The notes under the pieces were generated by a model. That model made no database searches, had not been told where the DNA came from, and saw only the letters and a list, made by a program, of their open reading frames with translations. A stretch of DNA of 64,000 bases from Rubinisphaera margarita (GTDB lineage: Bacteria > Planctomycetota > Planctomycetia > Planctomycetales > Planctomycetaceae). Location: positions 186,001 through 250,000 of the forward strand of contig NZ_JAKFGB010000015.1 in assembly GCF_022267515.1 (NCBI RefSeq), given 5' to 3'. This document shows, in pieces, positions 19,323 to 29,432 of the stretch; position 1 is the first letter of the stretch, and each line of letters opens with the position of its first letter. Position numbers and translations under genes: made by a program.

Positions 19323-20672
19323 CTAACTCAGGATCTCCTGGACAATGTGTCCGTGCACATCGGTGAGGCGGAAATCGCGGCCGGCGTGGCGGAAGGTGAG
19401 CTTCTCGTGGTTCATGCCGAGCTGATGCAGAATCGTGGCATGCAGGTCGTGGACCTCCACCGGCTTCTCAACCGTGTACTTGCCGATCTCGTCGGTCACG
19501 CCGTGCACGTGTCCACCGCGGAAGCCGCCGCCGGCCAGCCAGATGCTGAAACAGTCCCGGTGATGCCCCCGGCCGTTCTTGCCTTCGCGGGTCGGTGTGC
19601 GACCAAATTCGGTCGCCCAGACAACAATCGTCTCGTCCAGCATGCCCCGCTGTTTCAGGTCGGCAATGAGAGCGGCCATCGGCTGATCGACGTTGTAAGC
19701 CAGGTCGGCGTGCTCCTTCATCTCGCCGTGTGAGTCCCAGTTCGGACGGGAACCGGTGTCGATCAGTTCAATAAACCGAACGCCCCGTTCCACGAGCCGG
19801 CGGGCGACGAGACACTGCCACGCGAAATCGGCTCCCGGTCCTTTGGTCTTCCGGTCGAGCCCGTACATCGTCTGCACATGAGCCGGCTCGCTCTTCAGGT
19901 CGAACGCTTCCGGAGCCGCCTGCTGCATCTGGAAGGCGGTTTCGAAGGAACGGATGCGAGCCGCCAGAGCGGTGTCGTGACTCCGCTCGCGGAAATGCCG
20001 CTGGTTGAGCTGATCGACGAGATTGAACTCCAGCTCCTGCAGCGATCCGGTCGAACCCGGCGGCTTCAGATTGGCGATCGGGTTATCGCCCGGCAGCACC
20101 CGCGTTCCCTGATGAACGGCCGGGAGGAAGTCGCTGGCGTAGACCTGCGTGCCGCCGTACGGAAGATGCGGAGCGATGACGATGAAGCTCGGCAGATTCT
20201 GATTGAAGGAGCCGAGCCCGTAACTGATCCACGATCCCATACTTGGCCGGGCGAATGTCGGCGAGCCGGTGTGCATGCCGAGCGTCGCTTCAGAATGATC
20301 GAAGTGCGACGCCTTCATCGAACGGATGACGCAGATGTCCTGCATCATCGTCCGCAGATGCGGAAACAGATTGCTGACCTCGGTGCCGCATTCGCGGTTG
20401 CGGTCCGCCCCGAAGATGTTGCCCATCAGCTTGTCGTTGCCCGAGCCGTCGCGCCCCTTCCCGGTCGGCTTCGGGTCGAACGTATCAATGTGCGAAACGC
20501 CGCCGGTGGCATAGATGAAGATGACCGACTTCGCCTTCGCCGGAACGTGCGAACTCCGCGCGGCCAGCGGATTGTCCGCCGCGAAAAGCTCGGACAGCAC
20601 CCCCGGCATCAGCAGCGAACTGCTGAACAGAGAGCGAATCACATTCCGGCGACTGAGAGCGAAATCGTTCAT
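19323..20672 (-). CDS. DUF1501 protein (sulfatase-like fold), Tat-type leader
   Basis: A 449-residue exported protein of family DUF1501, related to the alkaline-phosphatase/sulfatase superfamily. The leader carries 'SRRNVIRSLFSSSLLMPGVLSELF', with a twin arginine, so it may be exported by the Tat pathway. Conserved blocks are 'KAKSVIFIYATGGVSHIDTFDPKP', 'KASHFDHSEATLGMHTGSP', 'VVWATEFGRTPTREGKNGRGHHRDCFSIWLAGGGFRGGHVHGVTDEIG'. The late His and Asp residues would hold metals in the superfamily, but the enzymatic activity is unproven. It is the second gene of a pair with the DUF1549/DUF1553 cytochrome-type gene, 41 bases upstream, as is usual in planctomycetes. Confidence 0.95.
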   Translation of the reverse strand: MNDFALSRRNVIRSLFSSSLLMPGVLSELFAADNPLAARSSHVPAKAKSVIFIYATGGVSHIDTFDPKPTGKGRDGSGNDKLMGNIFGADRNRECGTEVSNLFPHLRTMMQDICVIRSMKASHFDHSEATLGMHTGSPTFARPSMGSWISYGLGSFNQNLPSFIVIAPHLPYGGTQVYASDFLPAVHQGTRVLPGDNPIANLKPPGSTGSLQELEFNLVDQLNQRHFRERSHDTALAARIRSFETAFQMQQAAPEAFDLKSEPAHVQTMYGLDRKTKGPGADFAWQCLVARRLVERGVRFIELIDTGSRPNWDSHGEMKEHADLAYNVDQPMAALIADLKQRGMLDETIVVWATEFGRTPTREGKNGRGHHRDCFSIWLAGGGFRGGHVHGVTDEIGKYTVEKPVEVHDLHATILHQLGMNHEKLTFRHAGRDFRLTDVHGHIVQEILS

Positions 20673-20713
20673 GGTTCTTCGGTTAATTAAGGAAAAGCGG
20701 CGTAATCCCGGGG

Positions 20714-23146
20714 TCAGTCGATGTACAGAAACTCGTTCAACCGAAACAGGCTGCGGGTGACGCTGGCCCACGCCAGTTGTTCGGCTTCTTTCTCCTTATC
20801 GGTCGCCTTACGGACGGCTGCAAGGTGGTCCTCAAGCAGGCTCAACTCCTGTGGGGTCGGTGTCCGGCAGAGGATGGTTTCAAAGGCGGTGAGGAGTCGT
20901 TCGCGGTCCGTGCCCTTGCTGGCCGCGAGTTGCTTTCCGTATTCACTGGCCTGCTGGTGCAGGAACTCGTCGTTGACGAAGTAGAGTGCCTGCAGAGCCG
21001 TGACCGACTGATCGCGGTCGCTGGTGCAGACGTTGGGATCGGCTCCGTCGAAGGTCTGGAAGTACGGCTGCACCGTGAGCCGTTTAGTCATCAGATAGAC
21101 GCTGCGGCGGTTGCTGTCGTAGGAATCCTTGAACGGGTGATGCTGCGTGTAGGTCCATTTCTTCATCTCGGGAAATGGATGCGGCTCCTCGGGCATGCCC
21201 GCTTCGAGTTTGCCCGAGATGAGCAGCAGCGTGTCGCGAATTGATTCCGCATCGAGCCGCTGCCGGTTGAACTTCCAGTAGAAGTGGTTGCCCGGATCGG
21301 ACGCCAGATTCTGCGGGACATCGGAACTGGCGAGCTGATACGTTCGCGAGTTCATGATGAGTCGATGCAGATGTTTAATCGACCAGCCGGACCGGATGAA
21401 CTCGGCGGCCAGCCAGTCGAGCAGTTCCGGATGCGTCGGTTCCTCGCCACGAAGCCCGAAGTCACTGGCCGACGGCACAAGACCGGTGCCGAAGTGCCGC
21501 TGCCAGATTCGGTTCACGATCACACGAGCGGTCAGCGGATTTTCCGGGGAGGTGATCCACTCAGCGAGTTGAAGTCGTCCACTGCTGCTGGCGGCGATGT
21601 CATTCGGCAGTTTGTGGCCGCCGAGGACATCGGGGAACTTTCGCGGCACCTCTGCTCCCGGGCGATCCGGTTCCCCTTTGATCTGCACACGGGCGTTGAC
21701 CGGAATCGCATCCTGCACTGCGTAAGCGGTCGGCATGTCGGGAAGTGACTTGAGGTGTTTGGCGAGCGCCTCGCCGGCTCGACGGGCTTTGATCAGCATT
21801 CGGTCGAGTTCGCCCGACATCTTTCGCTGTTCGGCAACACTGGCGGTCGGGGCTTTCGCCGCGTTGTCCTGAGCTTTCTGCTCACACTCGGCGAGGATCT
21901 TTTCGAGCTCGGCTTTGAGTTTGTCGGTCTGTTCCTGATGAGGCTTCATGACCTCGGCGACTTTTTCATCGGACAGCAGCGGGACGAGGTCCATTTGCGT
22001 CTTAAAGAGTTCAATGCCGGGAAACGGATACCGTGTGCTGGCGAGGATGCCATAGATTCCGTAGTAGTCGCGGGTGCTGATCGGATCGAACTTGTGGTCG
22101 TGACAGCGGGCACAGGAGATTGTCAGGCCGAGCATCGTGCGGCCGATGTTGTCGATCGTGTCTTCGATGGTGAGATGCCACGGGTAGCGTTCGACCAGCG
22201 AGCCAAAGCGGCGGGACATCGCCAGATAGCCGGTCGCGATCGTCTGCCGGTTCCGTTGTTCGAGCGTATCAGCCGGCAGCAGGTCGCCGGCGATCTGTTC
22301 GGTCAGAAAGCGATTGTAAGGCAGTTCCTGATTGAAGGATTCGATGATGTAGTTGCGATACAGATACGCCTGGGGAATCGGAAAGTCGGAGTTGTCGCCG
22401 GCGGTGTCGGCATAGCGAACCCAGTCCATCCAGTGCCGCCCCCAGCGCTCGCCGTAAGTCGGCCGGCTGAGCAGGTCGTCCACCAGAGTGGCAAACGCCT
22501 TTTCCGTTCCCTCCTTCTCGGCAGCCGCGACGAAGCGTTTGACTTCGTCGGGAGATGGCGGCAGTCCGGTCAGATCATAACTGGCGCGACGAATCAGAAC
22601 TTCGGGGCTCGCCAGCTCGGTCGGAGCCAGTCCGTTTTCGGCTCGGGCTTTCTGCAGAAAGCGGTCGATCTCGTGCTGGGACCAGTTCGGGTCGGCGACT
22701 TCCGGCGGCTGTGAATTCGCGAGCGGCTGGAACGACCAGTGGTCGGTTTCTACAACGGTCGAAGTCGAAGGTGACGAACTTTGCGGCCAGTTTGCTCCGG
22801 CGTCGATCCAGCGGGAGAGCAGGGCGATCTCGGCTTCGGAGAGCCGGTCCCCTTCGGGCGGCATCTGCTCCTCTTCGTGAGTCGAACGGACCCGGCGGAT
22901 CAGCTCGCTTTCTGCCGATTTGCCGGGGATAATCGCCTTGCGGCCCGAGTCGGCTTCCGAGAAAACCGTGGTCCGGTCCTCGAAGCTGAGGCTGCCGTTC
23001 CGTTCCTCGCCGCCGTGGCATGCGGAACAGTGCTGTTCCAGAAGCGGCTGGATGTCGCGGGAAAAGTCAACCGTCTCCGCTGCGTGACTGAGAATCGGCG
23101 CAGCAGCTGAGCAGAAGACAACAATAAGGTGAACGACGCGACGCAA
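20714..23146 (-). CDS. DUF1549/DUF1553 protein with cytochrome c-type domain (PSD1 and PSCyt1)
   Basis: An 810-residue exported protein. A signal peptide (about 1-22) is followed by a planctomycete cytochrome C domain with the heme motif CSACH (residues 40-44). Next come DUF1549 (about 170-380), with 'WSQHEIDRFLQKA.A..GL.P..LA..EVLIRRASYDLTGLPPSPDEV', and DUF1553 (about 510-790), with 'NPLTARVIVNRIWQRHFGTGLV'. These proteins occur almost only in planctomycetes and relatives and are thought to act in the periplasm on carbohydrate-type substrates with a DUF1501 partner. At 810 residues it is at the short end for the family; the region between the two DUFs is brief. The partner gene follows after 41 bases. 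Confidence 0.96.
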   Translation of the reverse strand: MRRVVHLIVVFCSAAAPILSHAAETVDFSRDIQPLLEQHCSACHGGEERNGSLSFEDRTTVFSEADSGRKAIIPGKSAESELIRRVRSTHEEEQMPPEGDRLSEAEIALLSRWIDAGANWPQSSSPSTSTVVETDHWSFQPLANSQPPEVADPNWSQHEIDRFLQKARAENGLAPTELASPEVLIRRASYDLTGLPPSPDEVKRFVAAAEKEGTEKAFATLVDDLLSRPTYGERWGRHWMDWVRYADTAGDNSDFPIPQAYLYRNYIIESFNQELPYNRFLTEQIAGDLLPADTLEQRNRQTIATGYLAMSRRFGSLVERYPWHLTIEDTIDNIGRTMLGLTISCARCHDHKFDPISTRDYYGIYGILASTRYPFPGIELFKTQMDLVPLLSDEKVAEVMKPHQEQTDKLKAELEKILAECEQKAQDNAAKAPTASVAEQRKMSGELDRMLIKARRAGEALAKHLKSLPDMPTAYAVQDAIPVNARVQIKGEPDRPGAEVPRKFPDVLGGHKLPNDIAASSSGRLQLAEWITSPENPLTARVIVNRIWQRHFGTGLVPSASDFGLRGEEPTHPELLDWLAAEFIRSGWSIKHLHRLIMNSRTYQLASSDVPQNLASDPGNHFYWKFNRQRLDAESIRDTLLLISGKLEAGMPEEPHPFPEMKKWTYTQHHPFKDSYDSNRRSVYLMTKRLTVQPYFQTFDGADPNVCTSDRDQSVTALQALYFVNDEFLHQQASEYGKQLAASKGTDRERLLTAFETILCRTPTPQELSLLEDHLAAVRKATDKEKEAEQLAWASVTRSLFRLNEFLYID

Positions 23147-23319
23147 GAAAGTGCGCTCCAGCTGAAACCAGAGATCAATCTACCCGTGATCGATCAACGT
23201 TGCAATATCCGCTGATCCGAAATCCAGGGCGGCGAAGACCGGTGAACCGAACCCGCCGGCGGGCTGTCGACCGACGTAACGACTCCACGAATCCCAGAAC
23301 ATGAAAGGCGAGACGAACG

Positions 23320-23658
23320 ATGCAGGAAATCAGCTGGGCCGATTTTGAGAAGGTCGAACTGAGAGTCGGCACCATCATCGAGGTGAAGGAGTTCCCCGAA
23401 GCCCGGAAGCCGGCTTATCAGGTGCGGGTCGATTTCGGCGGAGAGATCGGCATCCGCCAGTCGAGTGCTCAGATTACGGCGTTGTATCAGCCCGACGAGC
23501 TGGTCGGTCGGCAGATCGTGGGAGTCGTCAACTTCCCGCCCAAGCAGATCGGCCCGTTTCGTTCCGAGTTCCTGATCACCGGTTTCTACCGCGAAGACGG
23601 AGCGGTTGTGCTCGCCGTGCCGGATCAGCAGGTGCCCAACGGGGCGAAGCTTAGTTGA
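23320..23658 (+). CDS. csaA: CsaA-like tRNA-binding domain protein
   Basis: A 112-residue protein consisting of a single tRNA-binding OB-fold (EMAP II/Arc1p type), the size of the export-related chaperone CsaA. 'FEKVELRVGTIIEVKEFPEARKPAYQVRVDFG' and 'GRQIVGVVNFPPKQIGPFRSEFLITGFYREDGAVVLAVPDQQVPNGAKL' are the family's two main blocks, including the 'R.S.AQIT' strand. In Bacillus, CsaA binds unfolded preproteins; the fold also binds tRNA and DNA. It is a stand-alone gene between the cytochrome-type gene (divergent) and the von Willebrand A protein. Confidence 0.92.
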   Translation: MQEISWADFEKVELRVGTIIEVKEFPEARKPAYQVRVDFGGEIGIRQSSAQITALYQPDELVGRQIVGVVNFPPKQIGPFRSEFLITGFYREDGAVVLAVPDQQVPNGAKLS

Positions 23659-23816
23659 GTCTGTGGCGGCGACTTCGCGATCGCGAATCGACTTCCCGAA
23701 TAAGGTTCGGCTGGAACGGGATTCCCGATCTCCGGGTTGTCTCAACTGGTATTTCGCACATCGCTCTGCGTAGAATGGCGGGATGTCCTTTCTGATTCGC
23801 AGATCCTTCGCGGCAA

Positions 23817-26636
23817 GTGTTCTTCGTGATGATTGAGCTTTATTATCCGGAACTGCTGCTGATCGGGATTCCACTCGCGTTCGTGTTCTGGAAGTTCGCC
23901 CGGATGGGGCGGGCGACAGCGTGGATTCGCGGCGTGATGGTGCTCCTGCTCGTCCTGGCGGTCGCCGGGCCGCTTTATAATCTCGGCGGCGAGGGGGTCG
24001 ATGTCATCGTTGTGGCCGACCGGTCGCGATCGATGTCGGAAGACTCGCAGCGGAACCTCGAAGAGCTGATCAACAATCTCGATCGCAACCGCGGTCGGGG
24101 GGATCGGGTCGGGCTCGTCACATTCGGCTCCTCGGCTCAAATGGAGCGGCTCCCTTCCGAGACGGCTCTCTTCTCGGAATACTCGCGGACGGTCAATATC
24201 GATGGCAGCGATCTGCATGCCGCGATTCAGACAGCGGTCAACATCAGCGACAACAAACGGCCGACGCGGATTCTGCTGCTCTCCGATGGCGAAGCGAACG
24301 GGCTCGATCCGAACTCGGCGGCCCGGCAGGCGCGGGAGGCGGGCGTGCCGGTCGATTACCGATTGTTCGATCGACTGCGGGTTGGCGATGTCGCTGTAGA
24401 ATCGCTCAGTCTCCCGGAACAGGTCTCGCCCCGCGAACCGTTTCAGTTTTCGGTTTATGTGCAGGCCGATCGGATGACCGAGGGAAAGCTGGTCATCCGT
24501 CGCGATGGGGAGATCATCGCCAGCAGCGATCGCGAATTTTCACTGGGGCGGAACCGCATTCTGTTTCGCGATCTGGTCGATCGCCCGGGCTTCTCGCGGT
24601 ATGAAGCCGAGCTGGTGATTCCGAATGATCCCGTGGCTGAGAACAATCGCGGCGAAGGCGGACTGCGGGTCGATGCCGGGCCGCGACTGCTCGTGCTGAA
24701 TGCCGATGGGCAGGCCGGGAATCTCGTGCAGGCATTGCGGGCCGGGCGGATTGATGTCGATGTCGCCGCGGTCGGCTCGTTCGAACTCTCTCAGGATGCG
24801 CTCGATGGCTATCGGGCGGTGATCGTCGAGAACGTTCCGGCTGGTCTGTTCGGGCGGCAGAACATGGAACTGCTGGCTCAGTACGTCGAAGATCTTGGTG
24901 GCGGGTTGATGCTGACCGGCGGTCAGCGGAGCTTCGGCGTCGGCGGTTACTTCAACAGTCCGCTCGATGAGATTCTGCCCGTCTCGATGGAGATGCGGGA
25001 AGAGCATCGGAAGAATCGACTCGCCCTCGCGATTGCTCTCGATCGTTCCGGCTCGATGACCGCTCCCGTGGCGGGCGGCAAGACGAAGATGGACCTCGCC
25101 AACTTGGGCACGGCGGAGTGTATTCGGCTGCTCTCTCCCGGGGACAGCGTTGCCGTGATCGCCGTCGACAGTTCGCCGCACGATATTGTGAACCTCACCC
25201 CGGTTACGAATCCGGAGGCTCTCGCCAGTCAGGTGCTCGGCATTCAGAGTATGGGAGGCGGGATCTTCGTCTACGAGGCTCTCGTCGCCGCCGGCGATGA
25301 ACTGGTGAAAGCGGACCAGTCGACCAAGCACATCATTCTCTTTTCCGATGCCAACGACAGCGAGGAACCGGGCGACTTCCGGAATCTGCTGAAGAGCTAC
25401 GAAGCTGCCGGGATTACCGTGAGCGTGATCGGCCTCGGCAAACCGACCGATGTCGATTCCAAATTGCTTGAAGAAATTGCCACGCTGGGCAGCGGCAACA
25501 TCATGTTTACCGAAGACGCCGCCGAATTGCCGCGGCTGTTCACGGAAGACACGATGAGCGTCGCCCGCAGCAGTTTCGTGGAAGCCGATTCTGAAACGCA
25601 GCCGCAGGGCATTCCGGGACAACAGCTGACCGACTCCCGGCTCATCGGCGACTGGGGCAGCTCGGCGTTTCCGAATGTGGAAGGTTACAACCTGAGTTAC
25701 CTCAAGCCGGATGCCACGATGGGCGTGGTGTCGGGGGACGAGTATCAGGCTCCCTTTTCCGCGTTCTGGTATCGCGGCATCGGGCGTGTCGCGGCGATTA
25801 CGCTGGAAGTCGATGGCAAGTTCTCGGGTGGACTCGGCAACTGGGAAGGCTACAACGATTTCCTCATCACGCATGCACGCTGGCTGCTGGGGACCGAATC
25901 GCCGGATGATGTCTATCTCAACATTGAACGGGATGGACAGGATGCGATCGCCACGGTGGAGCTCGATCCGAATCGCCCGAACCGGGGCGGCAACGAAGTC
26001 CCCGAGTTGATTGTCGTGCCGCCGGGCGAAGAGCGGACCGAGATTCTTTCGCCGGAGTTCACCTGGATCGGCCCCGATACCCTGCAGGCCCGTTTCCGCA
26101 TGGAAACGATGGGGACGTATCGAACGTTGATCAAAGCGAGTGACCGCGAGTTTCAGCGGGGGCCGGCCCTGTCGCTTCCCTATTCGCCGGAGTTCGCTCC
26201 TCGCGTCGGGTTGCCGGAAGGGCGGGAAGTGCTGGCCGAAATCGCCCGGCTGACGGGTGGTGAACAGCGAACGGAAATCCTGAGCGTCTTCGCCGATCCG
26301 CCGCGCAGTCCGAAGAAGGTCTCGCTGGTGCCGCATCTGCTGGTGGCAACGCTGATCCTGCTGCTCATGGAAATCGCCGGCCGCCGACTGTCGCTCTGGG
26401 GCGATCTGTTCGTGCGGAAGTCGGCGACGAAGAAGGATGTCGAGAGTCCGCAAACGGCTGCCAGTCCGCGAACAAAACTGTTCCGCCCGTCGAAGCCGAA
26501 AGCCGAGAAGAAGTCGGCTCCCGCTCCCGCGAAGCCAGCCGCCCGGCCGAAAGAAGAATCCGCCCCGCCGACGCAGCCCCCCAAGGTCGATGTCTTCGCC
26601 GCCGCCAAGAATCGCGCCCAGCGACGCAATCAGTAG
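23817..26636 (+). CDS. Large membrane protein with two von Willebrand A domains
   Basis: A 939-residue protein with two N-terminal membrane helices (about 8-23 and 36-55). A first VWA domain (about 62-210) carries the DxSxS metal site DRSRS, and a glutamine-amidotransferase-like region follows (about 285-390, 'GLFGRQNMELLAQYVEDLGGGLMLTGGQRSFGVGGY'). A second VWA domain (about 405-580) has DRSGS. After a beta-rich part comes a late membrane helix (about 840-855) and a C-terminal tail of about 85 residues rich in Lys, Pro and Ala. The architecture is that of the 'VWA domain-containing membrane protein' group in Planctomycetes, of unknown function. The first codon is GTG; an ATG four codons later (23829) is equally possible, as no strong ribosome site decides. 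The PQQ-propeller gene follows in the same direction. Confidence 0.9.
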   Translation: MFFVMIELYYPELLLIGIPLAFVFWKFARMGRATAWIRGVMVLLLVLAVAGPLYNLGGEGVDVIVVADRSRSMSEDSQRNLEELINNLDRNRGRGDRVGLVTFGSSAQMERLPSETALFSEYSRTVNIDGSDLHAAIQTAVNISDNKRPTRILLLSDGEANGLDPNSAARQAREAGVPVDYRLFDRLRVGDVAVESLSLPEQVSPREPFQFSVYVQADRMTEGKLVIRRDGEIIASSDREFSLGRNRILFRDLVDRPGFSRYEAELVIPNDPVAENNRGEGGLRVDAGPRLLVLNADGQAGNLVQALRAGRIDVDVAAVGSFELSQDALDGYRAVIVENVPAGLFGRQNMELLAQYVEDLGGGLMLTGGQRSFGVGGYFNSPLDEILPVSMEMREEHRKNRLALAIALDRSGSMTAPVAGGKTKMDLANLGTAECIRLLSPGDSVAVIAVDSSPHDIVNLTPVTNPEALASQVLGIQSMGGGIFVYEALVAAGDELVKADQSTKHIILFSDANDSEEPGDFRNLLKSYEAAGITVSVIGLGKPTDVDSKLLEEIATLGSGNIMFTEDAAELPRLFTEDTMSVARSSFVEADSETQPQGIPGQQLTDSRLIGDWGSSAFPNVEGYNLSYLKPDATMGVVSGDEYQAPFSAFWYRGIGRVAAITLEVDGKFSGGLGNWEGYNDFLITHARWLLGTESPDDVYLNIERDGQDAIATVELDPNRPNRGGNEVPELIVVPPGEERTEILSPEFTWIGPDTLQARFRMETMGTYRTLIKASDREFQRGPALSLPYSPEFAPRVGLPEGREVLAEIARLTGGEQRTEILSVFADPPRSPKKVSLVPHLLVATLILLLMEIAGRRLSLWGDLFVRKSATKKDVESPQTAASPRTKLFRPSKPKAEKKSAPAPAKPAARPKEESAPPTQPPKVDVFAAAKNRAQRRNQ

Positions 26637-26683
26637 AGGCTGCTGCCCGCCCCGTGTTTCCCCAGGAAGATGGAACTGTCTTG

Positions 26684-28152
<1,469 letters not shown>

Positions 28153-28156
<4 letters not shown>

Positions 28157-29217
28157 ATCGTTCGCTGTTTGGTGGAGGAGCGGAGGAGAGCGAAACCGCC
28201 GAAGCTCTGGTTAAGCTCTCGGATATTGCCGCCGGTAAGAAGGGCGAGTGCTTCGCTCTGTTATGCGATCGGCAGCGAGCCGAGACTCGTGATGGCAAGC
28301 CGTACTATCGCTGTCAGTTCCGTGATCTGAAGCGGACGGCGACCGCGATGATCTGGAGTGACTCAAGCTGGTTTGAAGTCTGCGATGAGTCGTGGGCTCC
28401 CGGCCAGTTCTTCCGTCTGCGGGTTCGCTACACCGAAAACCAGTACGGCCCGCAGATTGAGATTGAACGCATTCGCGAAGTGAACGACGACGACAAAGCC
28501 GACGGCTTCAACCCGGCCGATTATCTGCCGCAGTCCCGCTTCGACACCGACCGGATGATGCAGGAACTGCGCGGGATCGTGGAGCAGGAGATCAGCGATG
28601 CTCCACTGCAGCGCCTCGTGCTGGCCATTCTCGACGACCACGACGCCGACATCCGCGAATACCCGGCTGCCTCACGGAATCATCACGCGTACCGCTCCGG
28701 TTTTCTGGAGCATGTCCTTTCGGTGACGAAGACCGCGGTTTATCTCGGTCACAAGTATCGCGAGTACTACAGCGAGATGTCGCCGCCGCTGTCGATTGAA
28801 CTGATCGTCGCCGGAGCGATTCTCCACGACATCGGCAAGCTGATCGAACTCTCGGCTGAGCCGCACGGAGCGGACTACACGGCTCCCGGTCGACTCATCG
28901 GTCACATTCTTCTCGGTCGCGATATGGTCCGCGATTACGCGAAGTCGACTCCCGATTTGAATCCGGACACGCTGCTGCGACTCGAGCACATCATCGTCTC
29001 GCATCAGAACCTGCCGGAATGGGGCTCGCCCGTCTCGCCGCACACACCCGAAGCCCTGCTCGTGCATTACGCCGATGACATCGACGCAAAGTTCCAGATG
29101 ATGGCCTTCGCCCTCGGCGAGAAACTTCCTGAAGACGCCGAGTTCACGTCGCGACAGAATCCCCTCCGCCGGGCGATCTTCCGGGGGTTGAACGCGAATC
29201 ATGAGGAGCACTCGTAG
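28153..29217 (+). CDS. OB-fold / HD-domain nuclease, YhaM-like 3'-5' exoribonuclease
   Basis: A 354-residue protein read from GTG 28153, which overlaps the stop of the propeller gene (GTGA), giving translational coupling. Residues about 18-115 form an OB-fold nucleic-acid-binding domain ('KGECFALLCDRQRAETRDGKPYYRCQFRDLKRTATAMIW'). Residues about 170-320 form an HD domain with 'HHAYRSGFLEHVLSV', 'GAILHDIGKLIEL' and a later 'IIVSHQ'. The HD pair and flanking His are the metal ligands of phosphohydrolases. This order matches the YhaM/CBF1 group of 3'-5' exoribonucleases of Gram-positive bacteria. The frame continues to 28114 upstream, within the propeller gene. A substrate other than RNA cannot be excluded. 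Confidence 0.9.
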
Positions 29218-29274
29218 GGCAGGCTGTCGTGTGGCTTTCGGTTCCGGTGTTCATGGCGTTCGACATCGATGACA

Positions 29275-29310
29275 GGCATGCCCACGCGAGCGTGGGCATG
29301 GCACCCGCGG
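29275..29310. repeat. Interspersed palindromic repeat, family A
   Basis: Third full copy of the family A palindrome: GGCATGCCCACGCGAGCGTG and the right arm ending GGCACCCGCGG. It lies between the HD-domain gene and the GTPase gene. Centre bases differ from the copies at 616 and 2886, while the outer stem is the same. Confidence 0.8.
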
Positions 29311-29432
29311 TTGGGGGAGTCGCTGCTTTCTTCTGCTGGAGGCCAGGCGATCGGGGCCGGATCTTTCCTCCGCTCGGGAATCGCGATACAGTCGAAGAGA
29401 CGCGATTCCTATCGACACGAAATAGAAGACCC

